Source: Marsupella aquatica
Taxonomy: Eukaryota > Marchantiophyta
Direction: 5' to 3'
Assembly: GCA_973895155.1 (NCBI GenBank)
Contig: OZ316891.1
Location: 28,582,001 to 28,646,000, forward strand
Length of the DNA: 64,000 nucleotides
This document shows, one piece after another, positions 1-12,169 of the stretch. Made by a program: the position numbers and the translations under genes. Within the stretch, counting starts at the first letter, position 1, and every line of letters starts with the position of its first letter. The notes beneath the pieces are model-generated. The model saw nothing but the letters and a program-made list of their open reading frames with translations, made no database searches and was not told the origin of the DNA.

Positions 1-443
1 AAGAGTTCAAACCTGTCCGCAAAATTGTTTTCAAGAAACCAGGTTCAGGTGGCAGCGGTGGTTCTAATGCCGATAAAATGTCAGGGCGGAAAGAACCATT
101 GCAATCCTCTACACATATTGACGTGGACGAACCTACAACTTCTGGTCGGGTTTCGGGAAGTGGAAGAGGGAAAGGGAGAGGTAGCGGTAGGGGAGATGCC
201 GCGGGAACCTCTGACGGTGGGAAGAAGAGCCAGGAAACTGGCGGTAGTGGGAGAGGCCGGGGCAACCGTCGAGGACCATCCGTTAAACCAAGCGAAAGTA
301 AAGGATCCGAGGGATCCGGGCCATCTGGTTTCGGACTTAGCACAAAGAGGAAGAGGACTGGCTGGACTAAGACGGTGGCTGCAGAAGTAGATAGAGCTCC
401 GTCAATTCCATCAGTTCCAGTTGCGGTTCCTGCGGCGCCATTG

Positions 444-605
444 GTAAGTACTACGTCGTTGTACTGTTTAACAAATACAAAATCCGATAAAAATCTCACT
501 GTTTATTTCCTGAATTGCGGATTGTGGAGTTATGTTGAACAAATGCGAACTCCGATAAAAATCTCGCAGTTTCTTTCCTTAATTGAATTTGCAACGCTTT
601 TGTAG
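444..605 (+). other. Intron 1 of element A methyltransferase-like gene, with repeated half-palindromes
   Basis: Donor GTAAGT at 444 and acceptor TTGTAG ending at 605 keep the frame. Inside, a roughly 70-base unit containing CCGATAAAAATCTC occurs twice (about 484 and 553). This is the same GATAAA core that forms palindromes elsewhere in element A. Confidence 0.6.
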
Positions 606-1147
606 GCTGATCAGGAGGAGGAGACGGCTCTTTTGATGTATGAGACGGACGCGATCAAGGCAGAGCTCAGTCTTCTGATGCAACGAAGGGTGCAAAGGAC
701 AACTGTGCTTCTGCATGTCAACAATCTCATATTTGATGAGGAGGGGGATTTGTCAACTTTGATTAGACCAGTGGATAGATTGCATGTGGAAAATATCAAG
801 ATACTACTCATGAAAAACCCCACCAACTTCAGTGCCCCGTTCGTGCTGTGTGTGGATCCGAAGGATTGTCCCACAACCGCAGATTGAGACATCCTGAAGT
901 CAAGGGTATGGAAGTATAGAATTATTGGAGGGAATCATGGTGCTCGGGCAAAATGTACGGGAAGCAAATATATGGTGAGCTGGAAGCTTGGGTTTACGCT
1001 GGGCTTACGAGATCCGAGGTCCGAAAGTTAGGCTTCCAGCATAACTATGACCAGGAGTCTCAGAAGAACATGACTAAAATTGACCAAGTTCGCGCTTGTC
1101 ACAATATTTTCCTTGAAATGGGTGTGGGCTCGACTAAAGATGTCCGC

Positions 1148-1502
1148 GAAGGGTCAATTGCAAGCTTGAGGGGGGCAAAAAGGATATCCAATTTCTCCAC
1201 CAAAAGGATTCTAGTCCTTCCCAATTTACAAGGGGTGGACAAGGTGTTACAGCAAATGGCTAGGATTAGTTTGTTGAGATTGGATGGTGAGATCTTGCAT
1301 GCCAAGTCTTTGGAAGTGTGTCCAGGCTTTTAGGAAGTCCCAATCTTCTTGGAAGTGTGCACAACAATTTTGGAAGTGTGTCAAACCTTTATGGAAGTGG
1401 TGTTCAACTAAATCTTTATGATCTTTGAGTCCTTTTTCTCTCCTTTTTGAGCTAATCCTTTTTGTGTCCTTTTGCCCCCCTCAATCTTGCAATTGACCGA
1501 AG
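1148..1502. mobile_element. 347-bp MITE-like insertion in the element A methyltransferase-like gene
   Basis: The inserted DNA runs from 1152 to 1498. Its ends are a perfect 13-bp terminal inverted repeat (GGTCAATTGCAAG / CTTGCAATTGACC) that continues imperfectly for about 20 more bases around a G-rich stretch. The 4-base sequence GAAG lies on both sides (1148-1151 and 1499-1502) as a target-site duplication. Removing the insert and one GAAG rejoins the host gene in frame (VRE then ACCQEC), so it landed in a working exon. The interior holds three short repeats of the type TTGGAAGTGTGT and no coding capacity. A 4-bp duplication and these ends do not let me assign a superfamily. Confidence 0.85.
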
Positions 1503-2011
1503 CATGTTGTCAAGAATGCATGATGGAGTACACGCCAGGAGTTCGTGACTCCATGGCCAAACATGATCCGGCTTTCCAAATTGCTTTCCGAACAGGTGAA
1601 ATTTGGGATCTTCAGGAGCAGATTTTCCAGATGTGGGAGAAAGGTATTGTCTTAGGACAACCCAAAAAAATTGTGGCAACGACGAACGCAAAGGGAAAGG
1701 TAAAACCTTTGACGGTAAGGGAGATTAAAATGAATAAACTTGCTGGTGACCTCAACTTAAATTCATTTCGAGGTCTCCAAGGACTGTCAAATAAGGAGCA
1801 TGTCAAGCGTCTCTTGAACAGGGTTATCGGGAAGGTGATCACTTTGGATCAAATGCACAAGGAAGGTGAGAAGTTGAAAAAGCTTGCCAAGGTGAAGAAA
1901 CTATTTTTGCAGATATCTAGTCAGCCAGATTGGGCAACATGCAGAGAAATGTTTCCCAACGAAACAGATGTCTCGGTCCTTGGCATATGGGCGGAGAAAT
2001 TGAGTGACGCG

Positions 2012-2262
2012 GTAAGCATTCCTCTCACAACATGCTCTATCGCGAGATTTTTATCAGCTTTAGCATTCCTTTGTTGGTTTCTAAGCGATTGCATCTATCA
2101 GCTAGCGTGCTCCATCGCGAGATTTTTATCGGCTTTAGCATTCCTTTGTTGGTTTCTAAGCGATTCCATCTATTGGCTAGCGTGCTGCATCGCGAGATTT
2201 TTATCGGCTTTAGCATTCATCTCACGCTATTCTAACTGTAGATGTGTTTGACATTTTTACAG
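2012..2262 (+). repeat. Intron 2 of element A gene, three tandem ~75-bp units with GAGATTTTTATCGG
   Basis: The intron runs from GTAAGC at 2012 to ACAG at 2262. Three near-identical units of about 75 bases (starting about 2035, 2110 and 2185) share GCGAGATTTTTATC(A/G)GC and TTAGCATTC. The unit again contains the TATCGG half-site that recurs through element A. Confidence 0.7.
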
Positions 2263-3414
2263 CTGAAGATTAATTCAAAAAGGAAAAGCAAAGTGGTTCC
2301 GGCTGTCACTTATAATTCTGCGGGGGAGGTTATTGTTCCCTCAACTGAAATCCCTTATGTGTTTAAGAATTTTGTGCTTGCTGCAATCGATAAGTACAAT
2401 CGTCTGAGGTCCTTAGGCGAGGGCACAGCAGAAGCGTTTGAACAAACATGGAAAAATGCAGACGGGGATTCTTTTCCCTACTATCTCCATGTTGGTGATG
2501 TTCAAATTTTGGATTCTTTTGTTCAGCCAAGGGCTTACACCCTTGCGGTTGCGGATATTCCGTATGGTTTTAATGCTCCTGGTTCGGAGTTTGATGAAGT
2601 GGCCTTCACAGAAAAGGATATTTTAGACATGTTGACAAGTTTCTCAAAGATGACAACCGCTAAGCAGTGGAGGTTTGTTGTGATCCATTCACTACAACAA
2701 ACGCATATGGTGATGTCTGCACTGGAGAGTGTATGCAACTGTGGGGTCGAGGCTGGAATCTGGGAGAAGACTAACATTCATGAGCGTCCCGCTGGAGCTC
2801 AATTGGCGTGGGGTTTTGAGAACTGGTCGATAGGTTTCTATAGCGAGGAAGACATTTGGAACATGAACATGTACAATTTCCAACCGGATGAGTCTCGCGT
2901 CAATATCATCAAGGTTCCATGTGTAACCAAGAAGTTCGTTGATCTGTTGGGATTTGTTGTGAACCCATATCAGAAGCCTGTTGGGTTTGGGGGCTTGGTT
3001 TGTTTCCCATTTCTCTGAGAAAGAGGATTGGGTTATTGATCTTTGTTGTGGAACCGGATCGACATTAGCTGCTACGCTCCTCAATTCTCGCCAGGGTTGT
3101 GCTGTTGATAAGAGTTCTGCGCAGATTGATTTTGTAAAATCCCGGATCATGATTCTGGAGTCAAACTGGAATTTATATGAAGAATCCCAGATTGAAGGGC
3201 ACGGCGTTGAAGGTCATGAGATTCAACCACCAATTGCAGGCCAATTGGGTGTTCTCGGGACATCAACTTATGTAGTTGAGGTCGTGAAGGAGACCGAAGA
3301 GGAACAAGAAGAAACTGAGGAAGAGCCTCCCAGAACACCAAATGAGGATGATCTCAACGACATGTTATTAGATTAGTTGCGTGTGCTCGTTAGGATAATG
3401 TCAATCACCAATGG

Positions 3415-3570
3415 AGTTGTCGATAAATTTATCGGATTCTGTATTCCATGAGGAAGAACCTTTGTCACATTTATTAATGCGATAAATTTATCGGACTTTG
3501 CATATATCAGACTGTCGCGGTGTTCTAGCTGGGGGAATGGAGTTGTCGATAATCTTATCGGACTTAGCAT
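3415..3570. repeat. Element A palindromes between the two convergent genes
   Basis: Three copies of a palindrome of the type CGATAAATTTATCG lie at about 3420, 3480 and 3546 (the last one CGATAATCTTATCG), each followed by a GGA(C/T)T(C/T)-GCAT or TGTATT-like tail. They sit in the gap between the 3' end of the methyltransferase-like gene and the 3' end of the transposase gene. The motif is a perfect 14-bp palindrome, the size of a dimeric protein-binding site. Confidence 0.75.
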
Positions 3571-3727
3571 TGTATTCTCTAACTGGTTTGTCATTGCAAT
3601 TATTTCAAAAAAAAAGATATCATTATAGCTGCGAAGTACATAGTCCCAGAACGATAACCACTGTACATATTCATGGGAACGATAACCATTATAACTTAAA
3701 CCTACAACTAGCTTCGACTATCAACGA

Positions 3728-6700
3728 CTACAGTCTCCATTGCATTTTTCGTCTTGTTTGTATAGGGAGAGTACTATTTGCCAATAACGCAAAGTTATAC
3801 GCATAAACGGCAGTTTCTGCTAGGGACAATTCATCCTCCAGTACTTTGCTAGATGAAGCCTCTTTCTCCGGATAATATCTACCTTCAATTGCAGACTCTT
3901 CCTCCGAATCCGTTGCATACCAAGTGATTTTAATCCGCTCCGGGATGTCGTTAATTCTTGTGAGAATCTCAGTCACTTTTGCCATCCAGAATGGTCTTCC
4001 CTTGGGATCCTGATGGGCTGCTACACATATCATTGCAAATTTAGTATTCACCTCTAGATCCTTGAAGTCTCCAATTTCCGTGACTTTTCTTCGACTTCCG
4101 GAATACATGACTGTCCTCACACCCGCTACTTTATCAACCAAGCTAGGTTCCATTGCTGCTTCCGTAGGATTACTCGGAAGTTCTCTCTGTATGTTTACCT
4201 TGGGCCAACTCCAATCAAAACTCCATTGTGCAGGTTTCAGGTGGTGTTGAATCACTTCTTTTTGTTTGTCAAAAAAATGACCCCACCATAGACGATCTGC
4301 GTCGTCAAAGTAATTGAATCCATCTTCAATTGCTCTTCGATATTTTTGAAGAGTTGACAAATAACTTTGAGCCGCCCGCTCATCTTGTTCATCAGCATCA
4401 TTCTCTTGCTCTTCATTGTCTCCTGTCGCTCCCGTGGCCGACTTCAATGCCATTTGTGGTGCGACCCACATTCCAGATGATGGAATGTACCAAACAAAAT
4501 CCACCGTCTCCCCCCAATCGGTTGTCGTTGAAAGATGTTTGGCATGGAATACGGACCGAGCACTTCCATCTTCGAGTACTCTAGTACTCCGAAATTGTTT
4601 TTGAGCACTTATGCCGTGGAGAGTACGTAGAACCTGACCATCCATATCCTTGTCATTTGCTTGATCCTTGTCTGACACAAATTTCTTGAAATCAGCAACC
4701 TCGTCGACGAAAAATATCTTTGCCGTAGGATTGTAGGATTCCTCTATGATTGCTGAAAGAGTGTCCAACCGGAAAGCTTTCCACTTGTTCAATTTTGAAG
4801 AAAACTTGCTAAACATTTGATCAATTTGATCATGGGTGTGCCCCACCAATAGGAAACCAACCTTTATTTTCTGGAAAACACCTATCTCCACCAACATATT
4901 CAAATATGCCATAAGATATTTATTCTTGTTTTCTCGAGCTGTGTTATCAAGCTGGAGGTAAAGCACTGGAGGGAGCAGACCTTCCCAGGTATTCAGAATA
5001 TGCTGGATAACATGGATGGTCAGGTTGCTATCATTGTGAATATTTGGATAGTTCAAAAAACCATTTGAACTTAATTGTTTGTTGAAGATCAAACAACCCA
5101 CTACGTGTACGGGGATGAAATACTTTTCATCCATATTCTTCGGACACCGAATGAAATGAGGTAACTCTGTCTTCTTTTGATCCATTCCATCAATACAGAT
5201 GCCCAAATATTTCTCCGGACTCTTGTAACATTTGCTCCGGTGCTTTGCTAACTTCTCCCTCTCGACTGCTTGTGCCTTCCGATGCTCGTTTAGCAATGTT
5301 GAGAATTTTCCTACAATAATAAAAATGTTTAGGACAAAACATGATAACCGCAATGTTGAACCCTGACAACCATAAATTTATCGGGTTCAGTATTCAAACA
5401 CGAGACCGTAATAATAAACCCTGACAACAATAGATTTATCGGGTTCAGTATTCAAACACAAGACCGTAATGAAAAACTGTGACAGCGATAAATTTATCAG
5501 GTTCAGTATTCAAGCTATTCAAACGATATATTCACTCACATGGCCAAAGAAGAAGCACATGAATACTCAACCCGATAAAATTATCGGGAGTAACACACAG
5601 GTTTAGAAACTTACTCTTTTCTGCTTCGAGTGTTGCCTTGTCATGGAGTGCTTTGAATTCAGTACACGAGGCGCAGGTGGAGAAACGGCTCCTTTTGGGG
5701 ATGCGCACGCGAGGAAACTCCTTGTTCCAAATGCGAACAAACCACGAATATGTCATGCCTTGTTCTTGGCGCATTAGAGTTTCGGACTGGAAGGCATCAA
5801 AAACTTATGTTTTTGTCCAATTGTCAGGTAAATGAAAGATATCCTTGTTGGGGAGACTCTCGACATTTGTGGAAAAAAAATCATTCAGCCATTGGACGAG
5901 ACCAAGATGTGCGGGTGATTTTTCTCGACAAATTGTACCGATCTGTATCCGAGAAAACATGTTCTGCGAGATTTTTTGGAGACGATTATTTCCTAGTGAA
6001 AATAATTTCTTAAAACCACTCCGACAAAAGGATCTACCGCTAACTGAGTAACCACTTGCACCAGCATGCCCACCCTTCACACATCCTCTTAGAAGGACGT
6101 TCTTCTCTGGGTAGGATAGCCCATAGTAATAAGTGCGTTGTTTCATCACGGCTAGCAGACCCAAATTCCTCAGACAGTAATTATCATAACACGAATACTT
6201 ATGAATTTCTCTCATTTTGTTTCTATTCAATTCGTCATTTATCACATTGTCTTTCCTAGTAATTCGGTCCCTATCTTTTTTACTAGGCTCATTTGACTTC
6301 TCTATAGCCTGAAATCCGTTCATAACATTGGCATTTTCGGGTCCTTCAGGTGCCTCGTGAATAGATGCATCACTCTCTGCTGAGCTACCATCCTCTATAG
6401 ATCTCCTTGACGCATTTAGAGGGGCACTGAATAGACGACTATAACTATTCTCTTCGACAGCTCCTTCTAAACATTCAGACACAACTTGTGCTATTATATC
6501 GGATTCTCTATCTCCTTCCTCATCTTCGTCCTCCGATGCACTCGACTCATCTGAAAACACAATTGGACTCCGTGGCTCTCTATACATAACCCGAATGCCA
6601 CTAAGACCTCTCCTCGATACTTGGAGCCTGGAACCAATGACAGTCCGCCCTTGAGAACTTGGAGATTCTGGATTCGCACGTGCAGTCCCAACGATTCCGT

Positions 6701-7325
6701 GAGCTGCTGGAAAATTGAGCACTTGTTCACCACAATTCCCACGGACCATTCGAGAAAGGGCCGAGTCTGGACTTCACAGTCCGATTCCCTCGCTTGCTCG
6801 CACATCCAGTCCAGGCAATGCAAAGACCGATCGCCGTATCGGTCTTTGTATTTCTGTGTCCCAATCCTCACCCGGAGACTGAAAGATCTGTCGTTGAACT
6901 TGTGTTGAATGTGGCGACTTGAACGCCGACTGAGATACGCGTATCAGTCGCCGGATACCCTCTCCATAACCCGGGATGGATGGCCTGAAGCGACGTCTCA
7001 GACCTAAACCTGGGATTGAAAGTTTCTCATTTCTTGGCGATGGAACGCTCAAGAGACGACGCTTCTCAGGTTTACTAGGCGACACATAGTAAGCACTAGG
7101 CTCAGGACCAGAACTTGCATCAGAATCTGAGTCAGAGATTTTGGGCACTATTTGCTGTGAGAGAGGTAGAGCTTTAAGTATGCAACTTGGCAAACAGCGA
7201 GCGACAAGATTAGGAGAGGATTCAACTGAACTGGAAGGTGAATCTGTGTCTGATTGAGACATGGCTATCCGAGACACTATGGGGCTTTGCATTCCTCCCG
7301 CAATCAGGGAAAACGAAAGGCTCAA
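3728..7325 (-). pseudogene. Element A DUF7869-type transposase gene (two in-frame stops)
   Basis: A long reading frame runs on the minus strand from about 7325 to the splice donor at 5614, then from 5310 to 3728 after an intron with phase-1 GT/AG borders. The N-terminal third is Ser/Asp-rich and low complexity. Near the exon joint there is a Cys pair (FSTCASC), then IDGMDQKKTELPH, LQLDNTARENKN and VGHTHDQID. These are the hallmark blocks of DUF7869 proteins, an RNase-H-fold transposase-like family with conserved Asp, Asp and His/Asp. The frame is interrupted by TGA at 6774-6776 and TAA at 5805-5807 but is otherwise continuous, so this is a recently lost gene or one with base changes in this copy. 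Its 3' end faces the methyltransferase-like gene. Confidence 0.7.
5311..5614 (-). repeat. Transposase-gene intron filled with element A palindromes
   Basis: The intron (donor at 5614, acceptor at 5311 on the minus strand) contains three tandem units of about 60 bases (from about 5365) with ATAAATTTATCGGGTTCAGTATTC, and a separate CCCGATAAAATTATCGGG at 5572-5589. The same palindrome family thus occupies introns of both genes of the element. Confidence 0.8.
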
Positions 7326-7554
7326 CGGACAGAATGTTGCTCCAAGAACACAACTCCCAAAACTCTACTCTCGATAATGACGCCAAAAACTTATCGGCGG
7401 TGGCCCTTTTATAGTGTCTGTTGAGGGGTTGGCCCACATGTCCACTTTTGATTGGCTGTCACCCTAAACGAAAAAATAGCAGAAAAGGGTATATTTTCTT
7501 GGATTTCTAATTTCATTCTCACATGTGCATCGTGGCAAAATTATATAGTTTTGA

Positions 7555-7850
7555 AATTGAAGCGATAAATTTATCTGATGTTGGTATTGCAAAAGTGGTT
7601 CCTTCATATGGAAGTTGCAATTTGAAATTGAAGCGATAAATTTATCTGATGTTGGTATTGCAAAAGTGGTTCCTTCATATGAAAGTTGCAATTTGAAATT
7701 GAAGCGATAAATTTATCTGATGTTGGTATTGCAAAAGTGGTTCCTTCATATGGAAGTTACAATTTTGAAATTGAAGCGATAAATTTATCTGATGTTGGTA
7801 TTGCGAAGAGTTTTCTTCATATGGATAGGAATTTTGAAATTTAACCGATG
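7555..7850. repeat. Four tandem ~71-bp repeats with the element A palindrome
   Basis: Four nearly identical units contain GCGATAAATTTATCTGATG followed by TTGGTATTGCAAAAGTGG. Each has a perfect 12-bp palindrome GATAAATTTATC. The array lies upstream of the transposase gene start, where a terminal or promoter-proximal binding array would be expected. A related palindrome, AGTGCGATACAATTATCGCACT-like, lies at about 8119-8140 and may be near the end of the element. Confidence 0.85.
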
Positions 7851-8149
7851 AACCGAAGGATCTTAGTATTGTCGACTAGTATTTTTGTCGCCCGTAGTTT
7901 TTGCGATAATTTTATCGGACTGCGCATTGCTGTTGAAAGAATGGCATGTTGACTATGGTCACTTGCGGAGGTAACTGGTCAATTGCGGAGGTAACTGCAA
8001 GGTAAGTTTGACGAACCGTGCAGTAATTCTTATCGACTGTGATGTAAAATATTTTTGGTAAATACCCAAAAACTGAGAAAACTGAGATTGGGTCAGAGCT
8101 TTCGTGGCTCAAATCCGGAGTGCGATACAATTATCGCACTTGGCTCGAA

Positions 8150-8460
8150 ACATGGATATGGATTTATAGATAAGACCTTTCATATATCTTCGGAGAGCGT
8201 GAATATGAGGTTGAGGAGAAAGTTTTTCGGATCTAATTGTTCCTTGATAATATGAATGTTTGTTAGCATGAATTTCATTGGTTTTGATCATTATTAAATT
8301 TGTTGTTTCAATCCGAACTCCGATACGAATTACATTATTTCCCCAAAAACGTGTTTTTGATGAAAAAAACTGCCGATTTCGCGAGATTCAGCGGAAAATG
8401 AAAATACACTTCTCGTTTAGAGGAAATAGTTCTCGTTCGGTCCAAAATCGTGTTTTAAGC
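8150..8460. other. Gap between element A and the LINE
   Basis: I see no coding region or clear repeat here. Scattered CCGATA-type sequences (about 8315) suggest it may still be element A. The element's right end is not defined, and no terminal inverted repeat could be matched because the left end is off the window. Confidence 0.3.
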
Positions 8461-8465
8461 ATGTA

Positions 8466-10098
8466 TTGCAAGCTATTCCTATCTATCATATGATGTTCCT
8501 CAAAAGCTCCAACTCTTTGGCTAAGACTTTGGTGGCTCTCTGCCATGATTTCCTTTGGGGATATAATGAGAATGGTGGACGGAAAATTCCCCTGGTAGCG
8601 TGGAAGACGATGGCGCGGCCTAAGGTGGACGGTGGCCTTGGGTTTAAGGACTTTTGCAGTCACTCTGACGCTTTACTCTGTCAATGGTTCACCCGTGCTC
8701 TGGATTTGCAAGTCTCTGAATGGGCTAGGATTTTGGGGGAAAATTTGAGATTGGCAAAATGGAGGAATGCTAAGCGCATCAGGAGAAATAGATACTCTCT
8801 CTCTGATCGACTATTGCTCTGTTACCCTCGTTCTTTTGGCTATCTCTTTTACACGGGTAGTTTGTGGAAGGCTTGGGAGTCTCTTCAGCTGCACCTTATA
8901 CTCTCACCGGGCGGTTCTGGCGTGGCATGCTGGTGGAGCGTGGAGGATGTTGTGAGATGCCTGGAAGGTTTTCAGCACCTACAGGATGACATGATTTGCT
9001 CCATTATCAAGATGTGCGGGAGGATTGGAGTAAGGACGATGTCAGATTTAAATGGTTCTCATGACTCAGTTGTTCGAACCTTTTCTACTAAAATTGCAAG
9101 AATACGTGGTGCTGACACTGCAACGAGAGAGCTTTGTTTAGCATTCGTGGACAAAATCAAAGGTACTGTGGATTGCTTTGGAGATCTCCAAGCTCGTGCC
9201 GCCCAATGGTGTTGGTCTGACAAACGTGAATGGCTGAAGAACTTCACCCTGTCCAATGCACGTATGTATCAGCTGATTCGACCCAAAGGCTCTAATTCTC
9301 TTAGGCTCAACAGGATTTGGAGCATTTCCTTTTCTGACCTCGAATGGAACAAATTCTGGAATGCTCTATGGTCATCTGATTTACCGTTAAAAGGCCGCTT
9401 ATTCCTTTGGAGAATAGTTGCTCAAGGGTTATTCACTGGAACACGAGCTAGAAGGATTGGTAAAGGAGATGGAAACTGCCTACTGTGCACCAATGTTCTT
9501 GAAACAATTCCTCATCTTTTCTTCACATGTCCCTTCGCTAAAGAGGTGCTGGCAGCTGGCTGGGTGGACTTTTCCGGGAGCCACTTCTTGGAGACATTTG
9601 AATTTATTCTCTGTCTTGGAAGCCACTGGATGCACCAAATTTGAGAGAACCATTCGGGTCTTTGTGGTTTACCACGTGCTGTGGTCTCTCTAGCTGGCAC
9701 GGAATGAGCAACTTTTTAATCGTGTCAACAGTAGAAGATTTAATCTGAATCTACTCCTTTCAGATATGTTAGACTCCTTGCATGGCCTTTGTGAAGCCTC
9801 GGGTCCCAATAGTAAACATACTAGATTACTGCGAGTCAAAGAATTAGTCCGTCAGGAACATCTTAGGTGGGTTACTCGTCCAGACGCATGGCTTTTTAGT
9901 TGAAGCAATACCTGTTTATGCATTCTACTTTAGTTGGATAGGAACACTTCTTTGTGCCTTTGCACTTAGGTGCTCTTTATGGCCTCACCGGGGTCTCACT
10001 ATGCTGCCCACACTTATGTTGCCCTGTTGGGTCCCCCTTCCCGTGGGTTTTCGCGGGTTTCTTTAAAAAAAAATTTAAAAAGAAAAGAAAAAAAAGAT
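8466..10098 (+). mobile_element. 5'-truncated LINE retrotransposon with A-rich tail
   Basis: The plus-strand reading frame 8466-9644 starts inside the end of a reverse transcriptase domain (LQAIPIYHM, FLWG, WKTMARPKVDGGLGFKD, all usual in plant L1-type elements) and continues into the RVT zinc-binding domain (WNALWSSDLPLKGRLFLWRIVAQGL, then CLLC and PHLFFTC). After a 1-base shift near 9640 and a TAG at about 9690 the usual tail LARNEQLFN is still readable, ending about 9900. A 3' untranslated stretch ends in an A-rich tail (about 10062-10098), directly joined to the CACTA element C remnant. The 5' end near 8460 is a truncation, as is common for LINE insertions. Confidence 0.85.
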
Positions 10099-12001
10099 GG
10101 CCATTTTGGAGAATCCTCCCCCCCAAATGCCTTCCGAAGATTGGTACCATAACCTGTGGGAAACCTCATCGACCCAATATGTCTGCGAAACTCAATGCGC
10201 TCTGCCCTTGTCAAAACCCAAGGAGGATGGATGCTAGGGGGAGCACCAGGGGGGTCCAAAGATGGCCAAAAACCCAAAAGACCATGCATCCCCATCTCCT
10301 CACAACTTTCTCTCCAATTGTTATTTTTCTCCCCATATAGATGGCGAATCAATGATTTCCCCACATTCCCCTCAATGTGCATAGGGTCTAACAAGTGATT
10401 AATGGGCATATCTGACCAATATGGCAATTGTGACAATGCAGACAAACGGGTCATGCCACATCGGAATAATGGTAATGGATCACTCGGATCCTTAACTCTC
10501 CCCCATACCTCTCTCCAATATGCTGGATCCTTCCGCTGAGGTTGAGGACGAATATCAGGTTGGCCCTCATAAGTATCATAAAGGAATGGATCACTCCTCC
10601 AAGGATGGTCTGGCATGGTGGAAGATATTTAGTATGACCAATGTAAACAATTTTTTGCAGAGTACTTGACTTGGGCCTGGCCACCCCCTCCAAATCGGGT
10701 CCACATGTAGAGCAAGCTCGATAGCCTGATGTTTGCCATCCAGAAACATATCCAAACCCTGCCCAGTGCATAGAAAACACATTCATAAAATAAGGTTCAT
10801 CAAGGCAAAAATCTACATAATTGCAATTAAATGCAAGGTTTAGGTACTAGAGGAAATAAGGGTTTACCATACCTGGTAAATCATGCATGGTCCACATAAG
10901 GATGGCCTTTAGAGTAAATGCGCGGGATAAACCTCCTGTGTTGTGACGTCCATCATAACAATCCACTCCTCTCCACAGTTGTATCAACTCATCAATCAAT
11001 GGCTGCAAGTACACATCAATCTTTTTAACCTGCTTAGGACCCGGAATAATCATGGAGAGTAGTAGGTGACCTTTCTTCATGGCCATCCAAGGAGGGATGT
11101 TGTAGTTTGTCAACACTACTGGCCACACCAAATATGGTTTGGCTTTTCCTGCCAATGCAAAAGGGCTGATACCGTCTGCCGCCAAGCCTAGTCGAACATG
11201 TCGTGGGTCAATTTTGAACTCTCCCCATCTATCCTCTACAAATCAATTGGCAGGAGAATCAACCATCATCCGCATGGCACTAGAGGGTACAACCATATCA
11301 GAACAATTTTGTGAGTGCCATACCATCATCTCAGCCAACTCTGCACATCGGAATTGATGTTGCAATCGAGGGATAAGAGGAAAGTACCTCATAACCTTTT
11401 GCGGTACCTTCCCCGTCAACATGTCATCACGGTACCGTGGCTTCTGACATTTAGGACATGTAGTCGCGTTTTCATGCTCACCCCTAAAAAGAATGCAATC
11501 ATCCACACATGCATGTATCACCTCATACTTCAGGCCAATGGACTTCAACACCTGTTTAGCCTCTTTCCAAGAGGCTGGCATTGCGTTGCCTACTGGCAAA
11601 ATACGATCATGTAAGGTACAAAAAACATCATCCAAAAGTAGATTGCTTGCCCCATGTCTTTGCTGCAAGTTGAGCAACAACATTATTGATGAGAGCCGAG
11701 ATAACCTACTCCCCTCGAATATGCGAGTACGGGCATGACATTGCGCCTCCTCCCATTGCTTGTCTTGGGACCCCCTAGAAGGATGTGGATGACTAGTCCT
11801 TTCATGGGTTGAACCAATGTCCTCCAAACCAATGTCATCATGATCATCATAGAATTGGTCCATGAGCTCATCCATGGCCCTCTCCTCATCAAGATGGTCT
11901 TGGATAGGATCATCACCATCATGTTGTACCCCATCCTCTTGCCTAAGTTGCGGTTCATGCCCACGGTTGGCCACCATGGCCTCAACAAGGTGTTGTCGCA
12001 T
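10099..12001 (-). pseudogene. CACTA element C tnp2-type transposase remnant
   Basis: On the minus strand, 12001 down to about 10850 encodes Transposase_21 (tnp2) sequence: CPKCQKPRY, VMRYFPLIPRL, LGLAADGISPFA, MIIPGPKQ. A TGA near 11242 interrupts it in frame. A splice at about 10870 leads to GYVSGWQTSGYRACSTCGPD (about 10760 down). After a frameshift near 10620 come PYWSDMPINHLLDPMHIEGN and PTGYGTNLRKAF, the start of the DUF4218-like part. The rest is missing: it ends at the LINE A-tail. It is clearly a different, older family than the CACTA elements further right. Confidence 0.8.
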
Positions 12002-12169
12002 AGCTCGTGATATTACCCCAATATCAGGCGTTACATATTGATTCTATCATACAACATCAATTAATTAATCTCATCAACACATGCACTGCTGAACAATATC
12101 ATTCTCATGTAAACATGTAAAATAAACTGACATATCTATATACATGTACGTATGTAAGTCCAAGAAACT

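Larger units (their letters stand above)
1..3376 (+). pseudogene. Element A ParB-like / N6-N4 DNA methyltransferase-like gene (broken, 5' end off window)
   Basis: Three exons can be read: <1-443, 606-2011 and 2263-3376; both introns have GT/AG borders and phase 0. Exon 1 is Arg/Gly-rich (SGRGKGRGSGRG type), suggesting nucleic-acid binding. Exon 2 contains IIGGNHGARA (about 921-950), which resembles the ParB/sulfiredoxin-fold signature DG-HR, followed by a helical stretch. Exon 3 has DIPYGF (2554-2571), the position of motif IV (DPPY) of N6-adenine/N4-cytosine DNA methyltransferases, and further on DLCCGTGST (3038-3064), the SAM-binding motif I (D-F-GSGT). That IV-then-I order is typical of the PF01555-like group. 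Both methyltransferase motifs look usable, but the gene is broken: TGA at 885-887, a 1-base shift near 950, a MITE at 1152-1498 and a 1-base shift near 2975-2985. The acidic C-terminus ends at TAG 3374-3376. The assignment rests on motifs only. Confidence 0.6.
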
